Counted from the first letter of the stretch, positions 48,980 to 59,218 are shown. The stretch is 64,000 nucleotides of DNA from Flavobacteriales bacterium (GCA_016780385.1 JADHLY010000002.1:1-64000); one strand, 5' to 3'. Program-made: numbers and translations. The notes: a model not told the origin generated them from the letters alone.

Positions 48980-49717
48980 ATGGGACTGCTATTCCACATC
49001 GGTCGCTATTTCGCGTTCATGGCTGCGGCGCTGCGGCGGCCGCAAAAGGGCCGTGTCTTCGCGCAATCGACCTTGATTGAATTGGAGGCCATCGGCGTGC
49101 AGAGTTTGGGCATCGTCGCCCTGCTCAGTCTGTTCATGGGGGCGGTCATTGCCATACAGACGGCCCACCAGGTGGGCGGATGGGTGCCGGCCTACACCAT
49201 AGGCTTCACCGTGCGGCAAACCATGATCTTGGAGTTTGCGCCAACCATCATTCCGGTCATCCTGTCGGGCAAGGTGGGCTCAAACATCGCTTCTCAGATC
49301 GGCACCATGCAGGTCACCGAGCAAATCGATGCGCTGGAAGTGATGGGGGTGCGCAGCATTTCCCACCTCGTCCTGCCCAAGCTGTTGGCTGCACTCGTCA
49401 TTTTTCCTTTCCTCGTTGTGATCGCAATGGTACTGGGCATCGGGGCAGGCGCTTGGATTTGCAATGCGGCGGACCTCAGCAGCTTTGCCGATTACGAGTA
49501 TGGCATACAAATCGACTTCAAGGCCTTTGATGTCGCCTACGCCCTTATCAAGACCTGCGTGTTTGCCCTGATCATCGCGAGCGTGAGCGCTTATCACGGT
49601 TACTACACCGCTGGCGGCGCGCGAGAGGTGGGGCGCTCCAGCACGAAGGCTGTGGTCTACAGTGTGGTCCTGGTGATGGTGGCCAACCTTGTCATCACCC
49701 AATTGCTGCTCACATGA
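48980..49717 (+). CDS. mlaE: MlaE-family ABC transporter permease
   Basis: GAVIAIQTAHQV, TMILEFAPTIIPVILSGKVGSNIASQIGTMQVTEQIDALEVMG. Confidence 0.94.
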   Translation: MGLLFHIGRYFAFMAAALRRPQKGRVFAQSTLIELEAIGVQSLGIVALLSLFMGAVIAIQTAHQVGGWVPAYTIGFTVRQTMILEFAPTIIPVILSGKVGSNIASQIGTMQVTEQIDALEVMGVRSISHLVLPKLLAALVIFPFLVVIAMVLGIGAGAWICNAADLSSFADYEYGIQIDFKAFDVAYALIKTCVFALIIASVSAYHGYYTAGGAREVGRSSTKAVVYSVVLVMVANLVITQLLLT

Positions 49718-50475
49718 TCAAGGTGCGCGGTGTCGACAAGGCCTTTGGTGACAAGGCGGTGCTGCACGGCATTGATGCCACCTTCGAGGCGGGACAGGTC
49801 AACTTCATCATTGGGAGAAGCGGTTCGGGCAAGTCGGTGTTGACCAAGTGCATTGTGGGCCTGCTTGAGGTGGATGCGGGAGACATCAAGTATGCCGGCG
49901 AAGACTTTACCGCTTTGAACACCAAGGAACGCGAACCCATTCGCCGACAGATCGGCATGCTGTTTCAAGGCGGCGCGCTGTTCGATTCGATGACGGTGCT
50001 CGAAAACGTAGAGTTCCCCTTGAGGATGTTTGCGGATATGGACGCCGAAGAGCGTCAGACGCGTGCCATGGAATGCCTGAAGCGTGTTGAATTGGAAGGT
50101 GCCGAAGACCGTTTCCCTGCAGAAGTGTCTGGGGGCATGCAAAAGCGTGTGGCCCTGGCGCGGGCCATCGTAGGGCGTCCGCACTACCTCTTTTGCGATG
50201 AGCCCAACTCGGGATTGGACCCCCAAACCGCCATCGTGATCGACAACCTCATACGGGACCTGACCCACGAGTACGGCACCACCACTGTGGTGATTTCGCA
50301 CGACATGAACAGCGTGATTGAAATCGGTGACAACATCCATTTCTTGCACCAAGGCCGGGTGGCGTGGCGCGGAGACCGCAAGGGCATCCTAAGCAGTGGC
50401 GTGGAGGAGCTCGACAAGTTTGTGTACGCATCGGATTTGATGCGCGATATCAAAGGCAAACTGCAAGGGCGATGA
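49714..50475 (+). CDS. mlaF: MlaF-family ABC transporter ATP-binding protein
   Basis: IIGRSGSGKSVLTKCIVGLLEVDAG, VSGGMQKRVALARAIVGRPHYLFCDEPNSGLDPQTA. Confidence 0.95.
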   Translation: MIKVRGVDKAFGDKAVLHGIDATFEAGQVNFIIGRSGSGKSVLTKCIVGLLEVDAGDIKYAGEDFTALNTKEREPIRRQIGMLFQGGALFDSMTVLENVEFPLRMFADMDAEERQTRAMECLKRVELEGAEDRFPAEVSGGMQKRVALARAIVGRPHYLFCDEPNSGLDPQTAIVIDNLIRDLTHEYGTTTVVISHDMNSVIEIGDNIHFLHQGRVAWRGDRKGILSSGVEELDKFVYASDLMRDIKGKLQGR

Positions 50476-51173
50476 CGTCCCATAAAGAAGGACACATCCC
50501 TTACCAGTTGCCGCGGTATTCGGATGAGGAAATGCAAGGCCGGCTCGATGCCATGTATGCGCACCTTGACCAGCGCCGCAGCGTGCGGACCTTCAGTTCG
50601 GACCCCGTTCCCATGGAGGTGTTGCACCAGGCTGTGCGCATTGCGGGCACAGCGCCTAGCGGCGCCCACAAGCAGCCTTGGACTTTCTGTATCGTCACAG
50701 ACCCAGACCTGCGGAAGCGGATCCGAGCGGCGGTAGAAGAAGAGGAACACCGGAGTTATTCCGAGCGCATGTCTGAGCGCTGGTTGGAGGATTTGGCGCC
50801 ATTGGCCACCGATCACATCAAGCCCTTCATCGAGGAGGCGCCCGCCTTAATCATCGTGTTCCGGCGCATCCATGAAACCGATGCCGATACTGGGCAGAGG
50901 CACCCCAATTATTATGTGCAGGAGAGTTGCGGCATCGCCGTTGGACTTTTGCTCGCGGCGTTGCATGAGGCGGGCTTGGCGGCGTTGACCCACACGCCTT
51001 CTCCGATGAACTTCCTCGGAGACTTGCTGCAGCGCCCCGACAATGAGCGGGCTTTCCTCAATATTCCCGTCGGTTGGCCTGCCAACGGCACCACTGTGCC
51101 TAATCTTTCGCGCAAAACATTGGACGAAATCTGCATCAATTACCCCCCTGAGGATAAAAATTCACAGAATTAA
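50472..51173 (+). CDS. Nitroreductase family flavoprotein, iodotyrosine deiodinase (IYD)-like
   Basis: RRSVRTFSSDPVPMEVLHQAVRIAGTAPSGAHKQPWTF; EEEEHRSYSERMSERW lid-like segment; IKPFIEEAPALIIVF. Confidence 0.85.
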   Translation: MTSHKEGHIPYQLPRYSDEEMQGRLDAMYAHLDQRRSVRTFSSDPVPMEVLHQAVRIAGTAPSGAHKQPWTFCIVTDPDLRKRIRAAVEEEEHRSYSERMSERWLEDLAPLATDHIKPFIEEAPALIIVFRRIHETDADTGQRHPNYYVQESCGIAVGLLLAALHEAGLAALTHTPSPMNFLGDLLQRPDNERAFLNIPVGWPANGTTVPNLSRKTLDEICINYPPEDKNSQN

Positions 51174-51304
51174 AGAACTGTAAAACAGTGTTTTAAAGTG
51201 AAATCTTCGCCTTTCGTGGGGAAGTTTATTGAAAGGGCGATTTCATTGTCTGACACTTGAAATGAAGGCGTTTACTTTGCACCGCATTCGCAAAAATTCA
51301 AATC

Positions 51305-51538
51305 ATGTCTGATATCCGCGAAAAAGTGACCGCGATCATCGTCGACAAGCTCGGCGTAGATGCATCCGAAGTAAACGACGAGGCTGGCTTCACCAACGAT
51401 CTTGGAGCGGACTCGCTCGACACCGTTGAGCTGATTATGGAATTCGAGAAAGAATTCAACATCGCCATCCCTGACGACCAGGCCGAAAAAATCGGTACGG
51501 TTGGTCAAGCCATCGAGTACATCGAGAACGCGAAGTAA
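51305..51538 (+). CDS. acpP: Acyl carrier protein
   Basis: [35 protein letters not shown]. Confidence 0.98.
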   Translation: MSDIREKVTAIIVDKLGVDASEVNDEAGFTNDLGADSLDTVELIMEFEKEFNIAIPDDQAEKIGTVGQAIEYIENAK

Positions 51539-51544
51539 GCCCGC

Positions 51545-52792
51545 ATGGAGCTGAGCCGTGTCGTCATCACGGGGATGGGTTGCCTGACCCCGTTAGGCAA
51601 GGACGTCCCCTCCTACTTCGACGCGTTGAAACGCGGGGTCAGCGGCGCTGGTCCCATTACCCGATTCGACGCTTCCAAGTTCAAGACGCAATTCGCCTGC
51701 GAAATCAAAGACTGGGATCCCAGTGAACACTTTGATCGCAAAGAGGCCCGCAAGCTTGATCCCTATGCCCAATACGGCATAGTGGCCGCACGCCAGGCGG
51801 TGGCCCAGTCCGGTCTTGCCGAGTCCAATCCGGACCCCGACCGTGTTGGGGTCATTTTTGGCAGCGGCATCGGTGGGCTGTTCACCTTCCAGCAAGAGAT
51901 CACCGCTTTTGCGCAAGGAGATGGCACCCCCCGGTTCAACCCCTTCTTCATCCCGAAAATGATTGGCGACATCTGCGCTGGTCACATCAGCATGGAGTTT
52001 GGATTCCGCGGCCCGAACTACGCTTGTGTCTCTGCATGTGCCAGCGCAACCAATGCCATCATTGACGCCTTCAATGCCATTCGATATGGCAAGGCCGATG
52101 CGATGATCAGTGGTGGTGCCGAAGCGGCGGTCGTGGAGGCGGGCATTGGTGGATTTGGCGCCATGAAGGCGCTATCGACCCGCAACGATGACCCCAGTGT
52201 GGCTTCTCGTCCGTTTGATGTCAACCGGGACGGCTTCGTCCTCGGTGAAGGTGCAGGTGCATTGGTGCTCGAGTCATTGGAGCATGCCCAAGCCCGTGGG
52301 GCCCACATTATTTGTGAGGTCATGGGCGGAGGCGCGTCAGCCGATGCGCACCACATGACGGCACCCCACCCAGAAGGATTGGGCGCTCGAAATGTGATGC
52401 GGGCTGCGCTGCTGGATGCCGGCATGGAGCCCGATGAGCTGGACTACGTTAACGTTCATGGCACCTCGACCCCATTGGGCGACTTGGCAGAAATCAAGGC
52501 GATTGAGGAAGTCTTTGGCGATCACGCTCCGGCGTTGAGCATTTCCAGCACCAAGTCGATGACCGGCCACCTCCTTGGTGCCGCCGGTGCCATCGAAACG
52601 CTCGCTTGCATCATGGCCGTGACCGAAGACGTGGTCCCTCCAACCATCAACTCTACGGATCCCGATCCGGCGTTGAATCAGGAACTGGACTACACCTTCA
52701 ACGTGAAGCGCGAGCGCCCGGTGCGCGCTGCCTTGTCCAACACGTTCGGTTTTGGAGGCCACAACGCCTCCGTCATCGTGCGCAAGTTCTGA
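51545..52792 (+). CDS. fabF: Beta-ketoacyl-ACP synthase II
   Basis: VVITGMGCLTPLGKDV; NYACVSACASATNAI; GTSTPLGDLAE; KSMTGHLLGAAG; FGFGGHN. Confidence 0.98.
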   Translation: MELSRVVITGMGCLTPLGKDVPSYFDALKRGVSGAGPITRFDASKFKTQFACEIKDWDPSEHFDRKEARKLDPYAQYGIVAARQAVAQSGLAESNPDPDRVGVIFGSGIGGLFTFQQEITAFAQGDGTPRFNPFFIPKMIGDICAGHISMEFGFRGPNYACVSACASATNAIIDAFNAIRYGKADAMISGGAEAAVVEAGIGGFGAMKALSTRNDDPSVASRPFDVNRDGFVLGEGAGALVLESLEHAQARGAHIICEVMGGGASADAHHMTAPHPEGLGARNVMRAALLDAGMEPDELDYVNVHGTSTPLGDLAEIKAIEEVFGDHAPALSISSTKSMTGHLLGAAGAIETLACIMAVTEDVVPPTINSTDPDPALNQELDYTFNVKRERPVRAALSNTFGFGGHNASVIVRKF

Positions 52793-53495
52793 CGCCCTGA
52801 GGCGCAAGGACCTACGAGAACAGCGCATCCGTCGGTTTATCCGTCGGCACTTTGGAGTGCGTCCCCGACATCTTGGCCCGTATTTGGAATCGCTGCGACA
52901 CTCCAGTTCGCAGGCGTGCCAGCGCGATGGTTACCCCAGCAATGAACGCTTGGAGTTCCTCGGTGATTCCGTACTGGACATGATTGTGGTCGACATGCTT
53001 TACCAGAAATTTCCTCAGGGAGACGAAGGGGAGATGACCCGCATGAAGGCCCGCCTCGTCAGCAGGGAAGCCTTGAACTTTTTGGGAGAAGAAATCGGGG
53101 TCGAGCACCTGCTGGATGCCCAAACCGGAAAAGGGGCTGTTCATGCGTCGTTGCGCGGAAATGCCATGGAAGCCTTGGTGGGCGCTGTGTACCTCGACCG
53201 CGGATTCCGGAGGACCCAACGTGGGGTGTTGAAGTTGCTTCAGCGTTTCGACCTCGATTCGAGGATACAGGCGACCGTGGACTTCAAGAGCAAACTTCAC
53301 GAGTGGGGGCAGAAGCGCAAACGCAAGGTGGAATTCAAGGTCATCAAGGAATTCAAGCGCGATGGACAGCAGCTGTACAAGATGCAGGTCATGGTGGGCG
53401 GCAAGGTGATGGGGGTCTCCGATGGCCCATCCAAGAAGTCTGCAGAACAAGCCGCGGCCCACGAAGCTTGCCGTCATATCTTCGGGGACGATTAG
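52752..53495 (+). CDS. rnc: Ribonuclease III
   Basis: NERLEFLGDSVLDMIV signature; C-terminal dsRBD; start uncertain (overlaps the end of fabF). Confidence 0.95.
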   Translation: MEATTPPSSCASSDALRRKDLREQRIRRFIRRHFGVRPRHLGPYLESLRHSSSQACQRDGYPSNERLEFLGDSVLDMIVVDMLYQKFPQGDEGEMTRMKARLVSREALNFLGEEIGVEHLLDAQTGKGAVHASLRGNAMEALVGAVYLDRGFRRTQRGVLKLLQRFDLDSRIQATVDFKSKLHEWGQKRKRKVEFKVIKEFKRDGQQLYKMQVMVGGKVMGVSDGPSKKSAEQAAAHEACRHIFGDD

Positions 53496-53524
53496 AGATT
53501 CCACACAGGGTGGGCTTACAGCAC

Positions 53525-53944
53525 ATGCGCACCGTTCAACTCGACATCGGGGATGACATCGTTCCCTTTGCTTTTCTAGGCGTTAGTTGCTCTGATGCTG
53601 GGCACAAGTTCTGTTGGAACCTCAATCGCAACATGGGTACCCACCTCGGCTTTCATCACGAGCTGGAGGTGACCCACAAAAAGCGCCCTGTGACCCGACA
53701 CTGTGTCTGGCGTCACCAGGATGACAACGAAGGATGGACCTTTGACGTGATTTGGAACCGGGTGCCGGAAGGGGCAATGATCCCCACCTTGGTCCATTTT
53801 GACTATCTGCTTCGGGTAGAGTCGATGATGGGCGAACGAACGGATATGTTGATGGAGTCTTTGCGCTCTATGCGAAGGGTAGCAGCGTGCTTCCCCGTCG
53901 CAGCTTCAGCCATTACCCAACCAGAAGTCTTGTACTACGAGTGA
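53525..53944 (+). CDS. IPExxxVDY family protein
   Basis: About 140 aa, ends IPTLVHFDYLLRVES...; lies between rnc and pyk as in other Bacteroidota. Confidence 0.8.
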   Translation: MRTVQLDIGDDIVPFAFLGVSCSDAGHKFCWNLNRNMGTHLGFHHELEVTHKKRPVTRHCVWRHQDDNEGWTFDVIWNRVPEGAMIPTLVHFDYLLRVESMMGERTDMLMESLRSMRRVAACFPVAASAITQPEVLYYE

Positions 53945-53969
53945 TCCAGACGACCATAACGAATTGACC

Positions 53970-55391
53970 ATGCCAGCTAAATTCACCAAAATCATTGCCA
54001 CAGTCGGACCGGCAAGCACCGCACCGGAGGTGCTGGAGGGCATGATTAAAGAGGGCGTGAATGTCATCCGCCTGAATTTTTCGCACGGAGACCACGCGAC
54101 CCATGCGACCACCGTCGACCGCGTGCGGGCCGTGGACGAGAAGCTCGGCACCCATACCGCTTTGCTGGCGGACATGCAGGGCCCCAAGCTGCGTGTAGGT
54201 CCCATGGCGGAGGGTGCAGACCTCAAAGCCGGTAGCACGTTTACCATTCGGGTGGGCAAGGAAGAAGGCAACAGCACGGAAGCCTGGACGAACTATGTCC
54301 ATTTCGCCGCAGATGTCAAGGCCGGTGAGCCTGTGCTCCTCGACGATGGCAAACTGAAATTGCGCGTGGAGGAAACCAATGGCAAGGACACCGTACGGTG
54401 CACGGTTGAGCACGGCGGTATCCTCTCTTCTCGCAAGGGCCTCAACTTGCCTTCCACCGACATCAGCTTGCCCAGTTTGACGGAAAAGGACCGGGAAGAC
54501 CTGGCCTTTGCCTTGACCTTGGGTGTTGACTGGATTGGCCTGAGTTTCGTGCGCAATGCGGCGGATGTCGTCGACCTCAAAGCGCGCATTGAGGCGGCCG
54601 GAAGCCATGCCCGTGTGGTGGCCAAGGTGGAGAAGCCTGAGGCCGTGGCGGACTTGGAGGGCATTGTCGAGGCGACCGATGCCGTCATGATTGCCCGGGG
54701 CGACCTCGGTGTGGAAGTCCCCATGCAGCAAGTCCCCATGATCCAAAAGCGGATCATTGGACTTTGCCAGCGGAGCGGCAAACCCGTGATTGTGGCGACG
54801 CAGATGATGGAGTCCATGATCGACAGCATCGCGCCCACGCGGGCGGAGGTGACCGACGTCGCCAACGCCGTGCTCGATGGCGCCGATGCGGTCATGTTGA
54901 GCGGCGAGACGTCAGTGGGCGTGCATCCCATTGAAGTGATCAAGGCCATGCGCTCCATCGTCATGGAGATCGAAAAGGAACCGCACATTTTCCACCGAAA
55001 TGTGTCCTTCCGTTCCGACATCCCGGAGCGCCACGTAACGGACGCCATCTGCCACAACGCCTGCGATCTCGCGGAGCGCGTTGAGGCCTCGGCCATTGTG
55101 ACCATGACCTTCTCCGGCTACACCGCCTACAAGGTGGCCAGCCAGCGACCCAAAGCGCTCATCTATGTCTTTACTGGCAACCGCCAAATCATAAGGCAAT
55201 TGGCACTCTGTTGGGGGGTGGAAGCCTTCCATTACGACAAGATGATTTCCACGGACCACACCATCTCTGACGTCAAGACCCTGCTCCAACGGGAGGGCAA
55301 GGTGCAGGAGGGGGATTACGTGATCCACGTCGCCAGCATGCCCATTGCAGAGGCCGGCATGTCCAACATGTTGAAAATCAGCCGAATCTAA
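53970..55391 (+). CDS. pyk: Pyruvate kinase
   Basis: TKIIATVGPAS; MIARGDLGVEVP; ATQMMESMI. Confidence 0.98.
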   Translation: MPAKFTKIIATVGPASTAPEVLEGMIKEGVNVIRLNFSHGDHATHATTVDRVRAVDEKLGTHTALLADMQGPKLRVGPMAEGADLKAGSTFTIRVGKEEGNSTEAWTNYVHFAADVKAGEPVLLDDGKLKLRVEETNGKDTVRCTVEHGGILSSRKGLNLPSTDISLPSLTEKDREDLAFALTLGVDWIGLSFVRNAADVVDLKARIEAAGSHARVVAKVEKPEAVADLEGIVEATDAVMIARGDLGVEVPMQQVPMIQKRIIGLCQRSGKPVIVATQMMESMIDSIAPTRAEVTDVANAVLDGADAVMLSGETSVGVHPIEVIKAMRSIVMEIEKEPHIFHRNVSFRSDIPERHVTDAICHNACDLAERVEASAIVTMTFSGYTAYKVASQRPKALIYVFTGNRQIIRQLALCWGVEAFHYDKMISTDHTISDVKTLLQREGKVQEGDYVIHVASMPIAEAGMSNMLKISRI

Positions 55392-55474
55392 GGCTTCCTC
55401 ACCCTGAAGGTCCGGGTTATCTTCGCGCGACCGGTTCGGCCACGCTCTGAGGGTTGGACGGGAGAGCCAGCACG

Positions 55475-58400
55475 ATGACCCGACGATTTCCCGAAAGAGG
55501 CCCCCTCGACCTGCCCGGCATCGCCAAGGAGGTGATGCAACAATGGGAGGGTGGCGATGTGTTCCGCCGCAGTGTGGCATCACGCCCGTCCGAACGCCGC
55601 TTCGTCTTCTTTGAGGGCCCCCCCTCTGCCAATGGCAAGCCAGGCATCCACCACGTGATGGCACGGGCGCTCAAGGACATTTTCTGCCGGTACCGCACGC
55701 TGAAGGGCGAGCGCGTGGAGCGCAAAGCCGGCTGGGACACCCATGGCCTACCCGTGGAGCTGGGTGTGGAGAAGGCCCTCGGCATTACCAAGGAAGACAT
55801 CGGCCGCAAGATTTCGGTGGAGGAATACAACCGCGCGTGCCGGGAGTCTGTCATGCGCTACACCGAGGAGTGGAATGACCTGACCCGGCAGATGGGCTAT
55901 TGGGTTGACATGGAGGCACCCTACGTGACCTACGAGCCCAAGTACATGGAGAGCGTGTGGTGGCTGCTGTCACAGCTCCACGAGAAGGGCCTGATCTACA
56001 AGGGCTACACCATTCAGCCATACAGCCCCAAGGCGGGCACCGGCTTGAGCAGCCATGAGCTCAATCAGCCTGGGGCTTACCGCGATGTGACCGACACTAC
56101 AGTGGTGGCCCAATTCCGGTTGCTGCCCGAAGAGGCGGAAAAGGTGCGTCAATGGACCGATGGTACGGCGGGCGCCTTGCCTGTGGACCTGCTCGCATGG
56201 ACCACCACACCTTGGACATTGCCCTCCAACACGGCGTTGACGGTGGGCGCGAAGATTGACTACCACATCGTCCGGACCGCTAACCGCTACACCGAGGAGG
56301 CGGGCATCGTGGTGCTGGCATCGGCCTTATTTGACAAGCATTTTGGAGGGAAGAAAGCGCCAGAATCAGAAGTGTTGGCGACCGTCAAGGGGGCCAATCT
56401 CGTCGGCTTGCGCTACGAGCAATTGATCCCTTGGGCACAGCCCATGGAACAGGCCCACGAGGCCTTCCGTGTTATTCCCGGCGATTTTGTGACCACAGAG
56501 GATGGCACGGGCATCGTGCATACGGCGCCCACTTTTGGTGCCGATGACGCCCGGGTGGCGCAGGCCGCCGGAGTGCCTCCCTTGCTCGTGGACGATGGCC
56601 AGGGCAATGGCGTTCCCCTCGTCGACCTTCAGGGAAGGCTCAGGCCTGAGTGTGGGCCTTTGGCGGGCCGTTTCGTGAAGCAGGAATACCACGATGGCGA
56701 TGCGCCCGAAAAGTCGGTGGATGTCGAAATCGCCATCGACCTCAAGACCCGGGGCCGCGCCTTTTTGGTCGAGAAATACAAGCACAGTTACCCGCACTGT
56801 TGGCGCACGGACCGGCCGGTGTTGTACTACCCACTCGACAGCTGGTTCATCCGCGCCACAGCGGCCAAGGACCGCATGCAGGCACTGAACGAGACCATTC
56901 AATGGAAGCCTGCAGCGACCGGGTCGGGCCGTTTTGGCAAGTGGTTGGAAAACCTCAACGATTGGAACCTGAGCCGTTCGCGGTACTGGGGCATTCCCAT
57001 TCCGATTTGGCGCACCGAAGACGGCAGTGAAGAACGCTGCATCGGTTCGGTGGAGGACCTCCACAAAGCGTGCACAGAAGCAGTGGAAGCCGGCCTGATG
57101 GACACGCACCCCTTTCCAGACTTTGTGCCGGGCGACATGTCCGACGACAACTACGCACAGCTAGACCTCCACAAGCACGTCGTGGATGGTATCGTCCTCA
57201 GGGCGTCGGATGGTCGTCCGATGCACCGCGAGTCCGACCTCATTGACGTCTGGTTCGATTCGGGCAGCATGCCCTATGCCCAGTGGCACTACCCTTTTGA
57301 GAACAAGGAGCGCATCGACGGTCCGGATGGCGGTTTGTCTTTCCCCGCCGATTTCATCGCAGAAGGGGTGGACCAAACGCGCGGCTGGTTTTACACCCTC
57401 CACGCCATCTCTACCATGGTGTTCGACCAGGTGGCCTACCGCACGGTGGTGTCCAACGGATTGGTGTTGGACAAGGATGGACAGAAGATGTCCAAGCGCT
57501 TGGGCAACGCGGTCGACCCCTTTGAGACTTTGGAGCAGTTCGGGCCCGATGCCACACGTTGGTACATGATGACCAATGCACAGCCTTGGGACAACCTTCG
57601 CTTCGACACAGAAGGCATCGCCGAGGTACAGCGCAAATTTTTTGGTACCCTGCACAACACCTATGCTTTCTTCGCCCTGTATGCCGGCATCGACGGCTTC
57701 GATCCGGCAGGGGCATCACCGAGCGTGGCGGATCGGCCTGAGTTGGACCGTTGGATTTTGAGCCGCCTGCACACGTGTATCGCGGAGGTACAAGCGGCAT
57801 TTGATGCTTTCGAGCCCACCAAGGCGGGCAGGTTGGTGCAGTCTTTTGTGGTCGACGACCTGAGCAATTGGTATGTGCGCCTTGGACGCCGCCGGTTCTG
57901 GAAGAGCGACTCTGATGAGGACAAGTCCGCCGCTTACGCCACTTTGCACACCTGCCTTCAATCGGTGTCCGTGCTGATGTCGCCCATCGCGCCGTTTCAT
58001 GCAGACCGCCTTTGGCAGGACCTTGGTGGGGCAGATTCTGTGCACCTCGCAGATTGGCCTGTGGTTGATGCGCAGTTGCAAGACGCTGAACTGGAGGCGC
58101 GCATGGGATTGGCCCAGAAGCTGAGCTCGCTGACTTTGAGCTTGCGCAAGCGCGAAAAAATCAAGGTGCGCCAGCCCTTGAAGCGCATCCTCGTGCCGGT
58201 ACTCGACGCACGATTCGGAGACCGCCTGGCCGCGGTGGCCGAGCTCGTCAAGGGGGAGGTCAACGTCAAGTCTGTCGAGCCCCTCGCCGAAGACAGTGGC
58301 ATCTTGACCAAAAAGCTCAAGGCCGACTTCAAGAAACTCGGCCCCCGCTTCGGAAAGCGCATGAAGGAGGTGGCCGCGGGGATTGCCGCCATGGGCCAGG

Positions 58401-58834
58401 ATGACATCCGGGCCTTGGAGCAAAACGGCGCCGTGACACTGGGCCTCTCAGATGGCCCAGTGGAAGTGACGTTGGACGATGTTGAAGTCCTGACCGAAGA
58501 CATTCCAGGTTGGCTCGTCGCTGGAGAGGGGGGACTCACGGTGGCACTCGACATTGAAATCACGCCGGAACTCCGGGCTGAAGGACTGGCAAGGGAGTTG
58601 GTCAACCGCATCCAGCAGCGCCGCAAGGACGCCGGATTGGAGGTCACCGACCGCATCGCGTTGACCTTGGATGGACCGGCGGAGTTGCAAGAATTGGTGG
58701 CTTCTAATTTGGACTATATTCGAACCGAAACACTCGCCGAGCAGATGAAATGGGCACCGTTGGGTGCAGAGTTGGAGCGCGAGGAATTGGAACCCCAATT
58801 GACTGTGGCCATTGCCATGGTCCCCATTCAATGA
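55475..58834 (+). CDS. ileS: Isoleucyl-tRNA synthetase
   Basis: FFEGPPSANGKPGIHHVMARALKD (HIGH), DGQKMSKRLGN (KMSKS), VDQTRGWFYTLH. Confidence 0.98.
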   Translation: MTRRFPERGPLDLPGIAKEVMQQWEGGDVFRRSVASRPSERRFVFFEGPPSANGKPGIHHVMARALKDIFCRYRTLKGERVERKAGWDTHGLPVELGVEKALGITKEDIGRKISVEEYNRACRESVMRYTEEWNDLTRQMGYWVDMEAPYVTYEPKYMESVWWLLSQLHEKGLIYKGYTIQPYSPKAGTGLSSHELNQPGAYRDVTDTTVVAQFRLLPEEAEKVRQWTDGTAGALPVDLLAWTTTPWTLPSNTALTVGAKIDYHIVRTANRYTEEAGIVVLASALFDKHFGGKKAPESEVLATVKGANLVGLRYEQLIPWAQPMEQAHEAFRVIPGDFVTTEDGTGIVHTAPTFGADDARVAQAAGVPPLLVDDGQGNGVPLVDLQGRLRPECGPLAGRFVKQEYHDGDAPEKSVDVEIAIDLKTRGRAFLVEKYKHSYPHCWRTDRPVLYYPLDSWFIRATAAKDRMQALNETIQWKPAATGSGRFGKWLENLNDWNLSRSRYWGIPIPIWRTEDGSEERCIGSVEDLHKACTEAVEAGLMDTHPFPDFVPGDMSDDNYAQLDLHKHVVDGIVLRASDGRPMHRESDLIDVWFDSGSMPYAQWHYPFENKERIDGPDGGLSFPADFIAEGVDQTRGWFYTLHAISTMVFDQVAYRTVVSNGLVLDKDGQKMSKRLGNAVDPFETLEQFGPDATRWYMMTNAQPWDNLRFDTEGIAEVQRKFFGTLHNTYAFFALYAGIDGFDPAGASPSVADRPELDRWILSRLHTCIAEVQAAFDAFEPTKAGRLVQSFVVDDLSNWYVRLGRRRFWKSDSDEDKSAAYATLHTCLQSVSVLMSPIAPFHADRLWQDLGGADSVHLADWPVVDAQLQDAELEARMGLAQKLSSLTLSLRKREKIKVRQPLKRILVPVLDARFGDRLAAVAELVKGEVNVKSVEPLAEDSGILTKKLKADFKKLGPRFGKRMKEVAAGIAAMGQDDIRALEQNGAVTLGLSDGPVEVTLDDVEVLTEDIPGWLVAGEGGLTVALDIEITPELRAEGLARELVNRIQQRRKDAGLEVTDRIALTLDGPAELQELVASNLDYIRTETLAEQMKWAPLGAELEREELEPQLTVAIAMVPIQ

Positions 58835-58837
58835 AAA

Positions 58838-59218
58838 ATGGCTGATACTAGATTTTCAGACAAGGAGCTCAAGGAGTTCGAAGACCTCATCCATGAGAAA
58901 CTGGCGCAGGCGCGTTCGGACTTTGATCAGTTGCAGCGCTCCCTCTCCTATGAGGACGACAACCGGACTGAAGACACGGCGCCCACCTTCAAGATGATGG
59001 AGGACGGCAGCGATACGATGAGCAGAGAGGAGACCGCGCAGTTGGCTGCACGTCAACAGAAGTTCATCATGAATCTCGAGAACGCATTGCTCCGCATCAA
59101 GAACAAAACCTACGGTGTTTGCCGCGTCACGGGCAAACTGATCGCGAAGGAGCGGCTTCGCCTCGTTCCACATGCCACGATGTCCATCGAGGCTAAAAAC
59201 CAGCAGGACAGGCGTTGA
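58838..59218 (+). CDS. TraR/DksA-like protein
   Basis: LEDxDxR-type coiled coil, then GVCRVTGKLIAKERLRLVPHATMSIEAKN. Confidence 0.9.
   Translation: MADTRFSDKELKEFEDLIHEKLAQARSDFDQLQRSLSYEDDNRTEDTAPTFKMMEDGSDTMSREETAQLAARQQKFIMNLENALLRIKNKTYGVCRVTGKLIAKERLRLVPHATMSIEAKNQQDRR

Noticed and set aside
58838-59218. DksA-like protein with degenerate zinc finger as a novel variant
   Set aside because: Cys-poor GVCRVTGKLI forms downstream of ileS are typical of Bacteroidota.
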